A stretch of 24,667 nt of DNA from Saccoglossus kowalevskii (taxonomy: Eukaryota; Hemichordata; Enteropneusta; Harrimaniidae): assembly GCF_000003605.2 (NCBI RefSeq), contig NW_003106596.1, positions 416,188 through 440,854 of the forward strand, given 5' to 3'. This document shows positions 1-12,308 of this stretch, in pieces; the stretch's first letter is position 1, and each line of letters opens with the position of its first letter. The position numbers and the translations under genes are program-made. The notes beneath the pieces are model-generated. The model was not told the DNA's origin, did no database searches, and saw only the letters and a list, made by a program, of their open reading frames with translations.

Positions 1-2377
1 TCATAAAGCACACTTTCCACATCAATAATTTCTTTCTTGTGGGCAATTACAGTATGAAAAACAAAAAAAGTGACATGAGTAGCTCATCAGCTACATCTAA
101 TTGCAGTTTTGTGTTGTTTATACGTAATTGCTTCAATGCGTATCCCGTGACCGTACCAAAAAATGTAATGATGCTCGTCCAATTACATTTTAAACTACTG
201 TGCGTCAGTTCATTATTAGTGGCGGGAATGCGTCAACGTACACATAGAGATTATCTAACAAGCTATAACTGAATAATATAACAAGTTAATCACAAGTTAA
301 TGTTTGGCATGATGTGATGTTTTTAACTTGTCATTATTCTCAACTGCGCCTCTGTGTTTGAATGCAACTTTTTTTCTTTGAAATAACTATCGCGGTCTTG
401 GCGGGATACTTTAAATGGTGATTAATGAGTTTCAAACTTATTCTTGCGGTTATGCAATATTAATTATCGAGTTTATTTTTTTGAGTTTCAATCAACGTAT
501 AAGTTGTATTCTTTAAATGCCTAATATTAAAACATTTATTATATTATTAACGCCACTTACTGTTTGCTGCAACTAATATCACGTTATGACTCGACACTTT
601 AAATGTAAGTGCAAACGTAATTAGCGATCAATACGTTGTTCAAACATTATATAATATGAAGTTTAGGAATTCTATTAACACTACTTCTCATTTCGTATAG
701 CGTTTTCCACATGTTGTTTGATAGTAATGTCTCGAATTTGTACTGCATAGACATTAAGCGCAAATGGCCTTTCAATTAATGTTTCATTCTGTATTGTCAT
801 CACATCAATTGTTACAAACGTCATGGTTACATATATCTAGGGGAACAATGGACACGATGACCGTAGAGAACGGAACACTATTTGATGTGCAAAAACAAGT
901 CTCGTAGTTATCTCGCATTTGACGAGATCTTGACAGCCATTTGCCTCTGAAGTATAGGGTTAAAATATCCGTTAGCTTTATAACATTATTTTTTTAAATG
1001 TTACTTTTTTGTACCAGGCGACAGTTCCGGATATTGTATGTCACTTTTGTCTCTCCTGACTTTTTTTTTTGTAAGTGCAAATTGCAAGTGCTAGTGCTGA
1101 CACATAGTTATTAAATCGTCTTAATAATATATCAATGACATGATACAGATATCACATGTACATACAAACACGCGATTCAATTTTAAAGAACCAGTATATT
1201 ATATTATAATCACAATACGATTTCTGGCAACTGGTTGATAACAGAATGAAACAATATTTATACATATACCATTTCAAGTATCATTTTTGTTTACGTTACT
1301 AACCTATCGATTGATTTTGATATCAAAATATACCCTTGTTAGTAGTGTTAGTAAAATATTACAACTTCAAAAAAATGTACGCTACATTTAAATCTGGAAT
1401 GCTTTTGGGAATACAACAAGATATTAAAAGTAATTTCATTGCTCTGCTTTAAATTCACGGCAACATTTCTTGTATAACGTAGTTTTCCATATGCCAGTGA
1501 TATGCGTCCTTAATCGCCATACATTTAATACCTTACTTGCTTTCCGAATTGACATTTGCGTCTCTGTGCTTCGCTTTGATTTCATTGTAATTATTATGAG
1601 TGACATTTATTCATGTGTGCTATACAAGTGATTTCTGCACTGCATGATACAACATTTCAGCTGCCATTTTTAAAATTTGTCAACACGCCATTATAAGTAA
1701 CGGAACACAGAACACATTGAATAGCTAAAGTTGTTTTAAACCAAACACATGTAAAGGAATGCAGATTGGAAAATGTACTGACATGAACTGAACTATCAAG
1801 GCGATTGCAAGCAGAAACGGAAAACGTCTTCTGGTGGCATGATATTTATTTCTACGTCGCGTGTGTTGGCTTGCGTGTATGCTATGGTTCTTTGTAAAAG
1901 CTAAAACTTGTCTAAGTAATAATTAAAGAGTTTTATAGTCCCCAGTTTTGGCATTGTAAAAGTCTAAGCGAACTGTAGTGATTTGTACAGCGTCATGGAT
2001 GAGTCATTTAGTTAAAAAAAGTAGAAGTAGGACATGATGCCGATCACCAACACGCTGAATTACGGTGCTTACTTTAAATCGCTACAATGTCAATACAAAG
2101 GTGACACACTAAGCCGAGGTACGATAAATAATTAAGCGTCACAGGCGAGATGATCGTTGGCGTATACCTGATTACGATGTATACCCCGTGAGAAGTATGT
2201 CAGTCTTATTCCTTAACGTGACATGATACTGGTAACTAAACTGTGGGACTTGGAAGGCTGTATTGTTTGATTTATTTCATACATCTCACTATGGTGTGAG
2301 GATTTGCAGGCGACAGGGTGTCACAGATTTAAATACACAATATCGAGATTTGTAGCCAGATTGAAAGACGTAATAAA
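1..2377. other. AT-rich non-coding DNA, no gene seen
   Basis: No long reading frame, tRNA-like cloverleaf or repeat array stands out on either strand. A short open stretch near the left edge (about 39-272) begins at a TTG, has low-complexity composition and matches no family I know, so I treat it as chance. A perfect 16-bp palindrome (ATTTTGATATCAAAAT, 1314-1329) is the only local structure noted. The stretch is probably intergenic or intronic. Confidence 0.6.
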
Positions 2378-2401
2378 AATAATAATAATAATAATAATAA
2401 T
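2378..2401. repeat. (AAT)8 microsatellite
   Basis: Eight uninterrupted AAT triplets lie here. They are followed directly by a two-copy 21-bp tandem duplication starting GGTAATTTAGATT (copies at 2402 and 2423). Confidence 0.9.
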
Positions 2402-2445
2402 GGTAATTTAGATTGTAGGTTAGGTAATTTAGATTTAGGTTGTAG
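2402..2445. repeat. Two-copy ~21-bp tandem duplication
   Basis: GGTAATTTAGATT occurs at 2402-2414 and again at 2423-2435, each followed by a related TAGGTT-containing tail. It adjoins the AAT microsatellite and probably arose by slippage. Confidence 0.75.
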
Positions 2446-2714
2446 ATAAATGTAACACAGTTTATCTATCAAGGTATTTTCATTATTGATTTCAATCAAT
2501 TTGATTTTGTTTGAGTAGCAATCTCATGAAATATTTCAAAACTCTCCCAATGTTTGTAATATATTTGTTCTTTGTTTCTTTTGATTTGTGTACACATCAG
2601 CTGTGTTTTTATTCTCTGATTACAAGCCAGACATTGTTAGAATAAACGATATTACGTATTACTTTATAAAGCATACTGTCGCATACGACTTATGTACCAC
2701 TTCCGTGTCACTGA

Positions 2715-2828
2715 GAATGTTCTAGAACCGTACTGTGTCAGGGTGGAATATTCTAGATTTTTAGTAACTGGTTGAATAGGTAATAGAACACTGTAGAAGG
2801 CAATAGAAGGTAATGGAACATTCTAGAA
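2715..2828 (+). promoter_or_regulatory. Cluster of heat-shock-element (HSF-binding) matches
   Basis: Three matches to nGAAnnTTCnnGAAn are visible: GAATGTTCTAGAA (2715-2727, perfect), GAATATTCTAGAT (2746-2758, one mismatch) and GAACATTCTAGAA (2816-2828, perfect). Ahead of the third, GAA triplets recur every 10 bp at 2786, 2796 and 2806, in register with its own GAA at 2816, its TTC at 2821 and its GAA at 2826. This is the pattern of a gapped HSE. The first two elements sit in a roughly 30-bp duplication led by GTGTCA (2705 and 2735). The cluster ends about 65 bp upstream of the TATA box. Spacing and order are as in heat-shock promoters; activity is inferred. Confidence 0.6.
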
Positions 2829-2893
2829 ATTGGTAGTAAGTTTCAGACTCATTATGTATGCTGATGTAATGGTCTATTTATAGACAGTGTGGG

Positions 2894-2930
2894 TATATAT
2901 AGGGGAGTTGTTCAGCACTGAGTTCAGACC
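2894..2930 (+). promoter_or_regulatory. TATA box plus initiator
   Basis: TATATATAG starts at 2894. TTCAGAC, an initiator-like sequence, has its A at 2926, 32 bp downstream, which is the normal TATA-to-start distance in animals. Together with the upstream HSE cluster this predicts rightward transcription starting near 2926. No open frame follows, which agrees with an LTR R/U5 region or a non-coding transcript. Confidence 0.5.
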
Positions 2931-3149
2931 GGAGATCTCGTTGAATTGTATTGGAGTTTAAGTATCTAGTTATTGGAGTAGTGGAGTTTTACCGCGTTAT
3001 TGTACATGATGTTTGCAGAGTATAATAATACCAGTACCAGTTGAAACCTCATCTGTTGCTTGGCTCCGTGTTCGTATTTTATCATCGCCGCCAGGGAAGT
3101 CTTTCTGTTACTGTTGCCATTTTGGTATTTGAACCATCACACCTGTACT

Positions 3150-6100
3150 ATACCAATTACGGTAATATTACGTTACGTGCATTAACTTAACCAAAACCAA
3201 ATATTTCATTCCATTCTAAACGGCGACAGGACGGTGAACAATTCCGAAAAAAATCGAATGTGTTACATGCAAATGCTGGAATTCCTTAATATCCGGATTG
3301 TCAAATTTCAAACTATGTAATGACATTTAGTTGAGATAATGCAGAAATAAATTCGAGCGCGTTTGCTCAGTGTATATGTTTTGAATCGATGTATAATTTC
3401 CGGAAATTCAGTTCCACTTAATTTAATATCTATAAATATTCATGACAACAAGCAAGGCTATGTAGTATATTTCATTAAAGAATGATTTTTTACGTGATCT
3501 CACGTTATGCGTATAAAGTGTAAAATGAACATCTGAGGATAAAAACGAATTATTCATTCAGAAATTGTATTTCTTTTGTTCGTTGTTGAATGTCAAACTA
3601 TCGATATTTCAGATGGAATACGGCATTAAGATACCTTTACTTCGTGAAAATTTCCCGTCATGAAATCTAATTACGTCAATCCAACACACACCCAAAATAC
3701 AAACAAGCACATACTATTTCTCCATTGCTTCGGGTAGAACGGTACACTAATGTGTCTTTTTAACCAACTCATTTGTATGTCTATTCATTATAAAGTAGGG
3801 GTTATATGTACTGACTCAATATACTGTAGTCGTGGATCAAACCAAACTTGGCTATTTGTTTCTCAACAGTTGAGACAGAACTCGTGTTTTCCTCTAAAAT
3901 TACAAACCGTTATACTCAGTTAAGCTCGAAGTAGTTACAAAATTAATACATTCATTACAACGGGTCAAGAATGGTCTGAATCTATAAACATAACTACGAG
4001 TTTGTGTGTGATGTATGTCAACGGTTCACTTATGTAACAACACGTGATTTTCCGCGTATTATGAGTTTTCCATCAAATACTCGTAATCAATATAAAGTCA
4101 TTTAAATCCCATTGTGAGTGTGACAGCTGATGAATAAATAGCGAATTATCTGTTGAAACTGAAGGGCATGTAAACAGACGATCCCGCTTTGTCTAACTAT
4201 AGTTGTGAAACAAACCGTGAAATTAAATGTTTTGTCATGTGAATAACGAAATAAATATGAACTCTGATGTAAATATTTTAAAAGAAACAAGACTGCCCTG
4301 AATACCTTCTTATCTTATCCATGTTTGTTATTTAACATTTTCAAAGTATTTCCGCGTGGGATAGCATGGGTCATATTCCTAAATGTAATGACGTGAATAC
4401 AACAACCTTTAACGATGCTACTGTAGTACACGCAGAGCTATAGCTGGGTAATTTGGAATTACCGGAGATACACTTCGACGTGTCAAGTATGTGATAGGTG
4501 TGATTTGTTGACAACAGTGCCAACCGTATTTCACTTTAGAATCGTGAACAGGGTGTTTGCAATTGCTTTTGAGTGTGTTTTATATAGCTTCTTATAACAA
4601 AACGTGCGTGCTATGTGTGTTCATCGGGTAATGAGACACGACTCTAAGAAGATGATTCTCAACATTATAATATTAGTATGTTTCTAATGTGATCTTCACA
4701 GTAGAAATATTACTGCATCATTACTGCCAGGCTTGTTAGGAGAGCTTTTCGCAGAAATATCAGCTCACTTAACGAGTATCCCGTCACCAATTAATCAGGT
4801 TTCAGCAAACGCGATAAGGCGTTGAAAGTAGATGGAAACGGACCTTATCTACTACGTCGACTGACACCGCAAGCACGATTAGGCTGCGAGTTGCTATGGT
4901 GATGCAATATCTGGACCATACCCCGGGGAAGCTCACAGAAACTCCCATACGAAATAAAATCGTGTTGCCATGACTTCCAATCACTCCGGAAGTGCCGACT
5001 GTTTTTATCGAAATGTCAATCGATTGTATGCACTGTATATCAGTACAAAATGAAAAAAAGGCCCCCTAAACACTGGAAGCTGAGATGCACAGCTTGTGAA
5101 TTTTTCCCACAATTGCTCAATCGCCGTTGTTTGCATACATCGGGTTGGTTTTAAGATAGACATGTACGTCATGCGACGAATGTTTTGATTAGCTTTTAGG
5201 GAGGCTTACTATCTGTGTTGCGTTAAACAAGATCAGGGTATGCGTGTTCTCCCATGGGATGTGTAACAGGTAAGATTAGAATATTTAATGAGCCAGCTTG
5301 CAGGCATCGCACCACTTCTAGCTTGGCGAGTCATGTAGAAGCTTCACTTGAGTAGGAAAAAGAAGGAGTCTAAAGTGGTGTTTCGCAATCACATTATGCT
5401 CTGTTATACTGAAGAAGGGTATGGTGGACGATGGTCTTCATTATTGTTAGTGAGTGTATTAACATGTTATATTTGGTTTGCCCTCCGTCTATTTTTTAAA
5501 TTCCGATTGGAATTGTCCAAGACCTAATCAATTTACAAAGTGGAGACTTCAAAAATATTTACTAAAACTCGAAAGATCATTTCCAGAATAAACAACGCTT
5601 GCTGATTTGGAAGTCTGCGGCATTCAAAAATACTGAATATTACATAGTATACGTCTCAATGAAGGGCGACTATCACACCTAGACGACATTATGGAAATAT
5701 TTTATGGCAGGTGTCACATGTGGAGCAGGATGTGCTAATTCCTTTCGAAACACTACACATTACTTCATTTATACCATGAGGTTTATTTATTTGTTTGCTT
5801 ACTCATTCGACATCCTGTAGTGCATACTGGTATTTGTACTAATGCGATGTTTGTCAGTCGTTTGTGATGTGTGACTTTCTCTGTAGTACTGTGCCCTGGC
5901 GTGTGGCGGATCACTTGACTTCACTTCATGTATACCATGGCGATCATATATCTTACTTTTACTGATTTGACTATGTTGTGAAATGTACATTTAATTGTTT
6001 TGTTCTTGTGGATTGTGGATTGTTTAACGATCAACGGTTCTGTATGTTGTTTCCATTTTTCAACTGCTGCTTTGAAAGAAAATTTAACCGGAGAACACGG

Positions 6101-6580
6101 ATAATGTTATGTCATTATTTCAGTATCGGACCTTAAGATCACTTGAAGTCTCAAGATAGTGAATACATGCGTTATATATTTAAAACGCCTTTGCGCGTTA
6201 TTTATTCAAACGGGGGACTATTACCAACAATTAGTCACCAAATCCATATCAAGTAAAAACACATACATTACTATACAAACATTTATGTAAACAAAAATAA
6301 TATAATAACCAGTCGTTCGTTGCGCATATAATTACTAACAACACCTCAAATGTTGTTAACATAATACTTCATTCATCGGGTTCTTTTTTTTCACTAAACA
6401 CGACAATTACATTGATTGACAAGGTTATATACCAGAACGATCTCCGTGTTTATTATTATCCTAATGGCATATCATCGGTAATAACACGTTTTCTTTTTCT
6501 GTATAAATGCCGATAGAGAGCATAGAGAGCATCAAGTAGAGTAATGATCCAAGTAATATGTCATTTCAAGTAACGCCATT
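3150..6580. other. AT-rich non-coding DNA, no gene seen
   Basis: No supported coding region was found. Small structures only: a 14-bp palindrome AATTTCCGGAAATT at 3395-3408 and a 7-bp-arm inverted repeat (GGTAATT/AATTACC) at 4447-4463. Open frames of about 60 codons on the minus strand look like chance. Confidence 0.55.
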
Positions 6581-6856
6581 TTAGCTCAATTGTTCATGTC
6601 GGTATCTATTCATTTGACGTGTTTCTTTTTTCCGATACTTAAAGCACTGGCATCTTGATGATATACAGGTGTAATGGTTACGACCATTTACACTATAGAT
6701 TTTCCCTGTGAAATATCCTAATTGTTTGTAAGCCAATCGTCGACCTTTTTTCAGTAGTAATTTGAAGCAAGTGGTACGCACGCACACATATACAACGTGT
6801 GATGAGCGTACAACTGCATTAATTGTTTTGGTTAAAATGTGAACGCGCAGCTTCAA
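6581..6856 (-). pseudogene. FLYWCH-type zinc-finger-like fragment
   Basis: This stop-bounded frame has 91 codons and no ATG at its head (the first codon is TTG), so it is a fragment or an exon rather than a complete gene. Residues about 31-87 recall the FLYWCH finger, with the order F, KGRRL, a GYF block, NGRNHYTC, a second Cys five residues on, and a terminal H-E-Q. In FLYWCH proteins the pattern is F, GGxxL, GYxY, then YWxC, C and HxH. Here the signature Trp is replaced by Thr (HYTC) and the final His by Gln, which would weaken zinc binding. FLYWCH fingers occur in chromatin proteins and at the N-terminus of MULE-type transposases. No transposase domain is visible nearby. It is probably a decayed transposon-derived piece; a chance resemblance is possible. 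Confidence 0.3.
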
Positions 6857-6859
6857 ATA

Positions 6860-9800
6860 TAATTTGTACAGTGTAGCTTGTGTCGAAGATGTATAATCAA
6901 TTACATTCTGTCACATTACTGTGTCATTAGTTAAATGGTTTTGGTGATACGATCCACACACGCTTTTTGAAAAGCTTTGAATGATCATGATTAAGTAGTA
7001 TAAGTATTCGATCAATAATCAATAAATTGGCGTTTATGATATTACCGATCTGCTGCAGATATACGTTATTGTAGATGGTAACATAACCCTGCCACACAAT
7101 TCAAAGCAAGGCATATTCTTACGGTGGCAACATGTACTGTAGCCACTTGCAAACTGCGCCTACAAAAATCAGAGAAGACAACACAGGCATTCAATGTTTG
7201 TAATTGTTCCCCGGGAACAAATATATATTTAAAAAAAAAGAATATATACTAAATATAAGTGCTTTTCTCTTTGGTGTGCAAGACACATTGAAATAGTCTG
7301 GAAAACACATTTTATCACATCCGCTTGGCAAGGACTTTTATTGCTTTCTCTTAAATAGCAAGGGCGCAAGGCAAGGCAAGACAACGATGATTACATTTGA
7401 GTGCCATTTGGTACTGTTTTCACTAAATTTAAGTCTTTTTATACCTCATTAAGGAAACGTATATATTAATCCCTTCATGAATCCAAGCACTGAATTTATT
7501 ATATTCAGGTCATACAGCGATCACGTATATCATATTATGTATTACTAATTTTGTTATGATTAGTATTAAAAACACACGAGAGTTGGATTTGTCTGTAGCT
7601 AGTCACGTGGAAACGTGGAAGATTCTTTGAAATGAAAGCGGTAAATTTGAAATAATTAAGACTAAAGGACGCATTTCCGGGTAGCATACCCGAAACGATT
7701 ATGTTTTCTTGATTGATTGACAAAAAAGTCAAAATAGTGTTTCCTGGTGAAAATCAATGTTATCAATATGCTAATCTGATTAGTCTCAAAACACTGTGGT
7801 TCTTATTATCAAATACTCCAAGTGAAGAAAACACCAATAATTAGCTTTAACCATATGGCTATTAGTTGTACTAAATTAAACTGGATAGGTATTGATTTTG
7901 ATCGATAGTTCAAGTTATTTGATTTACCCGTCTCAGTATGTGAATGTCACTTCAAATAGTTTGTTTATTTGCCAAGGCGTGAAAGCCTTCTGGGCAGCGC
8001 AGGTTCAATAAAATAAATCAAAAATGTATATGTAGGTACAATAACATGAACTTCCGTTGGACAGCTGTGAAATGATTTTCTTGTCTAATATTCATAGAAC
8101 GGAGTTGTAGTTGAAGCGTGTACTTTCTACCCTGGGTGATTTTACCATGTGCTTAATTCATTCGGCGACCCCTAAGTTAAAGTACACTTGTGCTTGTGTT
8201 TGATCGGTCCTGGTTAACGCCAGGATAGCACATTAAATTGACATTTGGTAGAGAAATAGCCACACAGCCCTGTAATCCCATACATGACTATGGTTTCTGT
8301 GACAAGTAAAACAAACAGTAATATGAACAACACAGTTCTAACTAGCACCTACAGAACGGCTTGAGGTATATGATTTGTACGCAAGTTAATTTGAGTAAAC
8401 AATATATGCCTAGCCACCCTAAAAATGGTGGTGTGCCATTAAGACTGTGATTTAAATATTCAATTCAACGTAAAATTGATTTAGTAACAAGAAAATTAAG
8501 TTTAGGTATCCAATACATTAGTTTCAACATACTTCACTGAGTTACTTCTTCATCATAACACTCTTATACTATTTAAGTGAATATTCAGATATATGTACAC
8601 GTATGTATCGATTTACATATCTTGTAAATCAAACATGTGCACTGTACCACGAATCTGCCAGCGCTTGGTAAATGCTTCATTGCAGATCAGTTTCTAAATC
8701 GTTTCTGTGCCACTTGGCCAGTCAATTCAAAAGGTGTGAAAATCACTCTGACAGGCAATGCATCATTGTCACTATGAGAAAAGTGTCAGTTGAGGTACGC
8801 GGAGAACACCATTATGCTTCTTAAAACAACGCTTGTCTGCAACGGTAACAAAACAAATTGCTCTCCATAAAAAGTTTCGTCCCATGAGATAGTAAATATT
8901 ATACCACAGAAGATTTACCTATGTAAAAAAAAATTGATACATTTTTCATTAGTCTATACTTGCGCATACTTCTCATCGTTTCTAACACTTAGAATTATCC
9001 ATATGTATTACTAATTCAATATATATGTTATTATTATAATTCTGATGGGAGTGTGAGAATTTGTAGGCTTATAAACTAACAACCACACAATCTCAAAAAA
9101 CCAAAATAACAGCTGTTGGATATATTCCATAATTGTATCATGAGCATCACAGTATAGCAGACTGTGTCTGATGGTTAGGTATATAATATAAGCGGTAACA
9201 CTAGTTCTGTTAAAATCTTCTTAGAGACCCAGTATGTGTGGAGAGTATAACATGTGTGTCAAATAATGTGTTACCATGTTCATTTCTAATTCTAAAACAT
9301 TCACACGAAAAAAACATCGAACAATTTAGTCCGCGTCAGTGTAATTAGTAGTATTCACGCTACACGAAACACGCGCTCAGATTTGAGATACTCTCATATG
9401 TTTACACATCGTTTATAAAACAATACCAAAGATAAGTCAGAAAGTGCAGATTGCTGAAAACAGTAAGTAACACAACCTCTCATAGTCAGTTGACTGTTTA
9501 CTGAGAACAATATTCTTGATGTGCTCGCGATGAATATCATGTCGGGAATGATATAACGAAATAAATAGTTATGAACATAAAAGTATGTCTTCCAAATGAA
9601 CTTCGATTTAATCCGTACGTGAACGCTTCTCCTAAACTCGCGACAATGTTAATGTTCACTTACATGAACAAAAAAAGCAATATGATTTTAAAATTAAATG
9701 AATAATGTTTGCCATTGAAGGTCGCTCATCTATTTTCGCGCTTGTCTTAAAACAGACATAAGTGATGAGTAAACGCCACTTTTATATGTTTATGTTTACA

Positions 9801-10010
9801 ATCATAGATATGCTGGTTTGTTGCTATTTTCTGCGTTCATTTCCATCTAAATGCATAATATACTGTGTCTTAGTCGCGGGTTTACTAGTTGACACGTTTT
9901 CCTTTTCACGTTGTAACTTGGTGCATGTTCTTGGTTCCTTTAGAGACACACTAACACTTATGTGTGACCATATACAGGCACATGGTTATACTTTTTTTAT
10001 TATTTATTTG
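6860..10010. other. AT-rich non-coding DNA, no gene seen
   Basis: No supported gene. Local structures include the palindrome at 7204-7220, a small hairpin AAGGC/GCCTT near 7974-7989 followed by two AATAAA hexamers, and a 6-bp hairpin TCCTGG/CCAGGA at 8208-8225. A 101-codon frame at 9762-10067 is rich in Phe, Cys and Leu, resembles nothing recognised and overlaps a local duplication, so I do not call it. Confidence 0.55.
7204..7220. repeat. 17-bp near-perfect palindrome
   Basis: TTGTTCCCCGGGAACAA has 8-bp arms around one central base. It is an island of G and C in A/T-rich DNA. It could be a site for a dimeric factor; no neighbouring gene supports a role. Confidence 0.5.
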
Positions 10011-10011
10011 T

Positions 10012-10157
10012 TGTGCCATTCAAAGAAGTACATCTCAAGTAGACATACACTGTGTCGACATAATTAAATAATTCAGTACAATTCAGTGTCATTTTGTGTC
10101 AATCAAAGAAGTACATCATCAACAGACATACACAGTGTCGACATAATTAAATAATTT
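10012..10157 (+). repeat. Local direct duplication, period ~83 bp
   Basis: A roughly 60-bp segment is present twice. CAAAGAAGTACATC occurs at 10021 and 10104, and GTGTCGACATAATTAAATAA occurs at 10052 and 10135. The two copies differ by a few substitutions and a small indel in the middle. Confidence 0.85.
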
Positions 10158-10159
10158 CA

Positions 10160-12308
10160 AAACATGGATAACCACTTAAGACGTTTTACAGAAGCTACAT
10201 GTAACAATTACTAGATACGTTATGTCTTTCAAACCTTTCATGTTCTTTCAAACCTTACTCAATAATTAACAACCGTGGAAGAATAAATCAAACGAGACAA
10301 ACCTCTATTCATGTAAACAAATCACAAAATGTTGTAGCAGTGAAAATTTCTCTGGGGGTTCCACAAACCGGTTGCCTGTAACTTTCGCAAAATAATGTCC
10401 TCACGAATGCCATAAAATGCTCACATCGAGAAACTTTCTGGCTGCGAAAATTAAACGCTTTACAGTATATATGCGTATATACAGACCGTATTTATTAAAC
10501 GTATAACAAGAACACACTTCTAGAAACAAATGATATCCGCCAGGTTTTGAGCAAAAAGTGTGCCACCACACCAATTTATTTGAATTCATGAATGACATAG
10601 AGGGCAATGACATTTGATAATTCCATAATGCGTCTGATGGACGGCACAATGTAGTTCCGCTCTTGCCATGTGAAAATCTCCGGGATCAGTGAAATCATCA
10701 AAAGGGTTATACCTTTTAAAATAACAAGAATCATTAGGCAAACATTGATATAGCGTAATTTGTTTTAAGGAGCATTCACGCACACGAAATAAGTAGATTA
10801 TTTAATCATGTCACGAATAGTGTAAATATTTTCAAAGTGATATGTTAATGTACTGTCGGGTAATACTTTTTAGTATAATTAAGATGCATGTGTGAACATA
10901 TTGTATTTGTACTCAATAGTATACGACGAGGATGAAGATTACTTTTATGTTGATGTGTCATTAGTTGTAACACTCATGTGCAGCGGTTACAGAGGACATT
11001 GTCCATTCGTAAGACTTCCCCGTGGAATCAGAATCCGGCAATAGCGAAAATAATTGCATCAAAACTCGCAAAAGATAACTTAAATGTCACTATCACCAGG
11101 ACTGTGATGCTGCGCTATTATCCACAATTCGACGTTCTTTACTAGGTCAGCCGTGTCTAATTTGTGTAGACATTTGCATTAGTAATGTCAATATCGATAT
11201 CAATTTAAAAAGACATTGACGCCAAGCAGCAATATTGTGCAGTTTCGCGGTAAGTGACACGCTGGCTGATTTTAAGAAACATTCTATAACTTTACTTACT
11301 GGATTCTTGTTACCGTTCAGGTGCAGCCAAACATATGGGTAGATGTCACTGTATGTTTAGAGAATTAATAATAAAAAGCAATAATAAAATAGCAACTGTG
11401 GGCGTCACTGCTAAAGTTGTACTTCTAATGTGTGTTCTATTTTCATTCATGTCATTCACCATGCTTGTTGCTTGTTTGTTAACCCGATAGTTTCATTTAT
11501 TGTCCTAATGATATGCAAATGTGGGACTATTTAAGCTCCATTGCCCTATAAACTATGATTAAAAATGGCAACAAATGTTTAAAAGTGAAATAGACATAAT
11601 AAAAACAATTATCTTACAAATATCCAGTTGCCCAGTGCTCATGTCACTGAGAACTAAGCCTATTCTGTCTATCGAAATTCATTATACCCACGAATTAAAG
11701 TGAGCATGAATCAAAGTAGAACAACGGTATCCAGTTATGTGTGTATGTGTCATGTATACATGTACACCATTACCTTTCTGCTCACAATATTATGTTTTTA
11801 CATTCCCATAGATACGGATTAACGTCAGTGAAATCTGCAGTCAATAACCGTTATTTTAGTTGGAACATTCAATTGCAATTGTCTGATACAGCTGTCATAT
11901 TGTGAAGCCTTTGCATGAAATTGAAGCGTCTGGGAACGACTGAAGTAGATATCACTGCTGAATTTGTTTTCAAGGATACTAGTTGACAGTAGCTTTCGAT
12001 TATCATTTTCTACTCACGTTGATTTTGATTAAAGAACATATCGGATAATATAGGCTGATTTAGTGTATGCGTGATTACTGAACTTTGCAGCTCAATGATG
12101 AAAGCGTGTGATTATTGAGAAGGTAACCATGCCTGACGTTAATACCTCAAAATTTCAACGAAAAGAGATATAAACGGTGAATTTCATGTGTGCTGTCACG
12201 TCTTCTTCACCCAACAGCGGACATTCATTGTGAGTCACCAATCACAAATCTGCAATTATGGCATTGTCGTTCTCGTTCATTGCAAGTTTGAACTTCACTC
12301 TAAATTCC
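10160..12308. other. AT-rich non-coding DNA up to the gap, no gene seen
   Basis: No supported coding frame. The minus-strand frames at 10401-10649 and 10586-10783 lack family resemblance and overlap each other. A short duplication TTCTTTCAAACCTT lies near 10226-10255, and GTATATA/TATATAC forms a small hairpin near 10465-10482. Confidence 0.55.

Larger units (their letters stand above)
2693..3130 (+). mobile_element. LTR-like block (possible solo LTR); boundaries uncertain
   Basis: The order of signals is that of an LTR. First come tandemly repeated enhancer-like motifs (2705-2828), then a TATA box (2894-2902), then an initiator (about 2926), then roughly 200 bp of U5-like sequence. The segment could start with TGT at 2693 and end near TTGCCA around 3115. 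It is followed by TGGTATTTGAACC, which loosely resembles a tRNA T-arm complement as used for primer binding. I found no second LTR, no gag or pol frame and no convincing target-site duplication. A 9-mer ATATTACGT does occur on both sides (about 2649 and 3166), but that could be chance. Alternatively this is the promoter of a host heat-shock or non-coding gene. Confidence 0.4.

Noticed and set aside
39-272. 77-codon frame at the left edge
   Set aside because: Non-ATG start and no similarity to a known family; composition is that of random AT-rich sequence.
1314-1329. 16-bp perfect palindrome ATTTTGATATCAAAAT
   Set aside because: Palindromes of this AT-rich kind are expected by chance over 24 kb; no context supports a role.
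3118-3137. TGGTATTTGAACC as a tRNA primer-binding site
   Set aside because: Only a loose match to a T-arm complement; without a defined LTR end or internal domain it is not a separate feature.
4804-4902. Short plus-strand open stretch after a TTTCAG acceptor-like site
   Set aside because: It has about 32 fairly protein-like codons, but it is short, lacks a donor and family match, and an antisense frame covers the same bases.
9762-10067. 101-codon plus-strand frame
   Set aside because: Low-complexity Phe/Leu/Cys composition typical of AT-rich chance frames, no recognisable domain, and its end lies in a local duplication.
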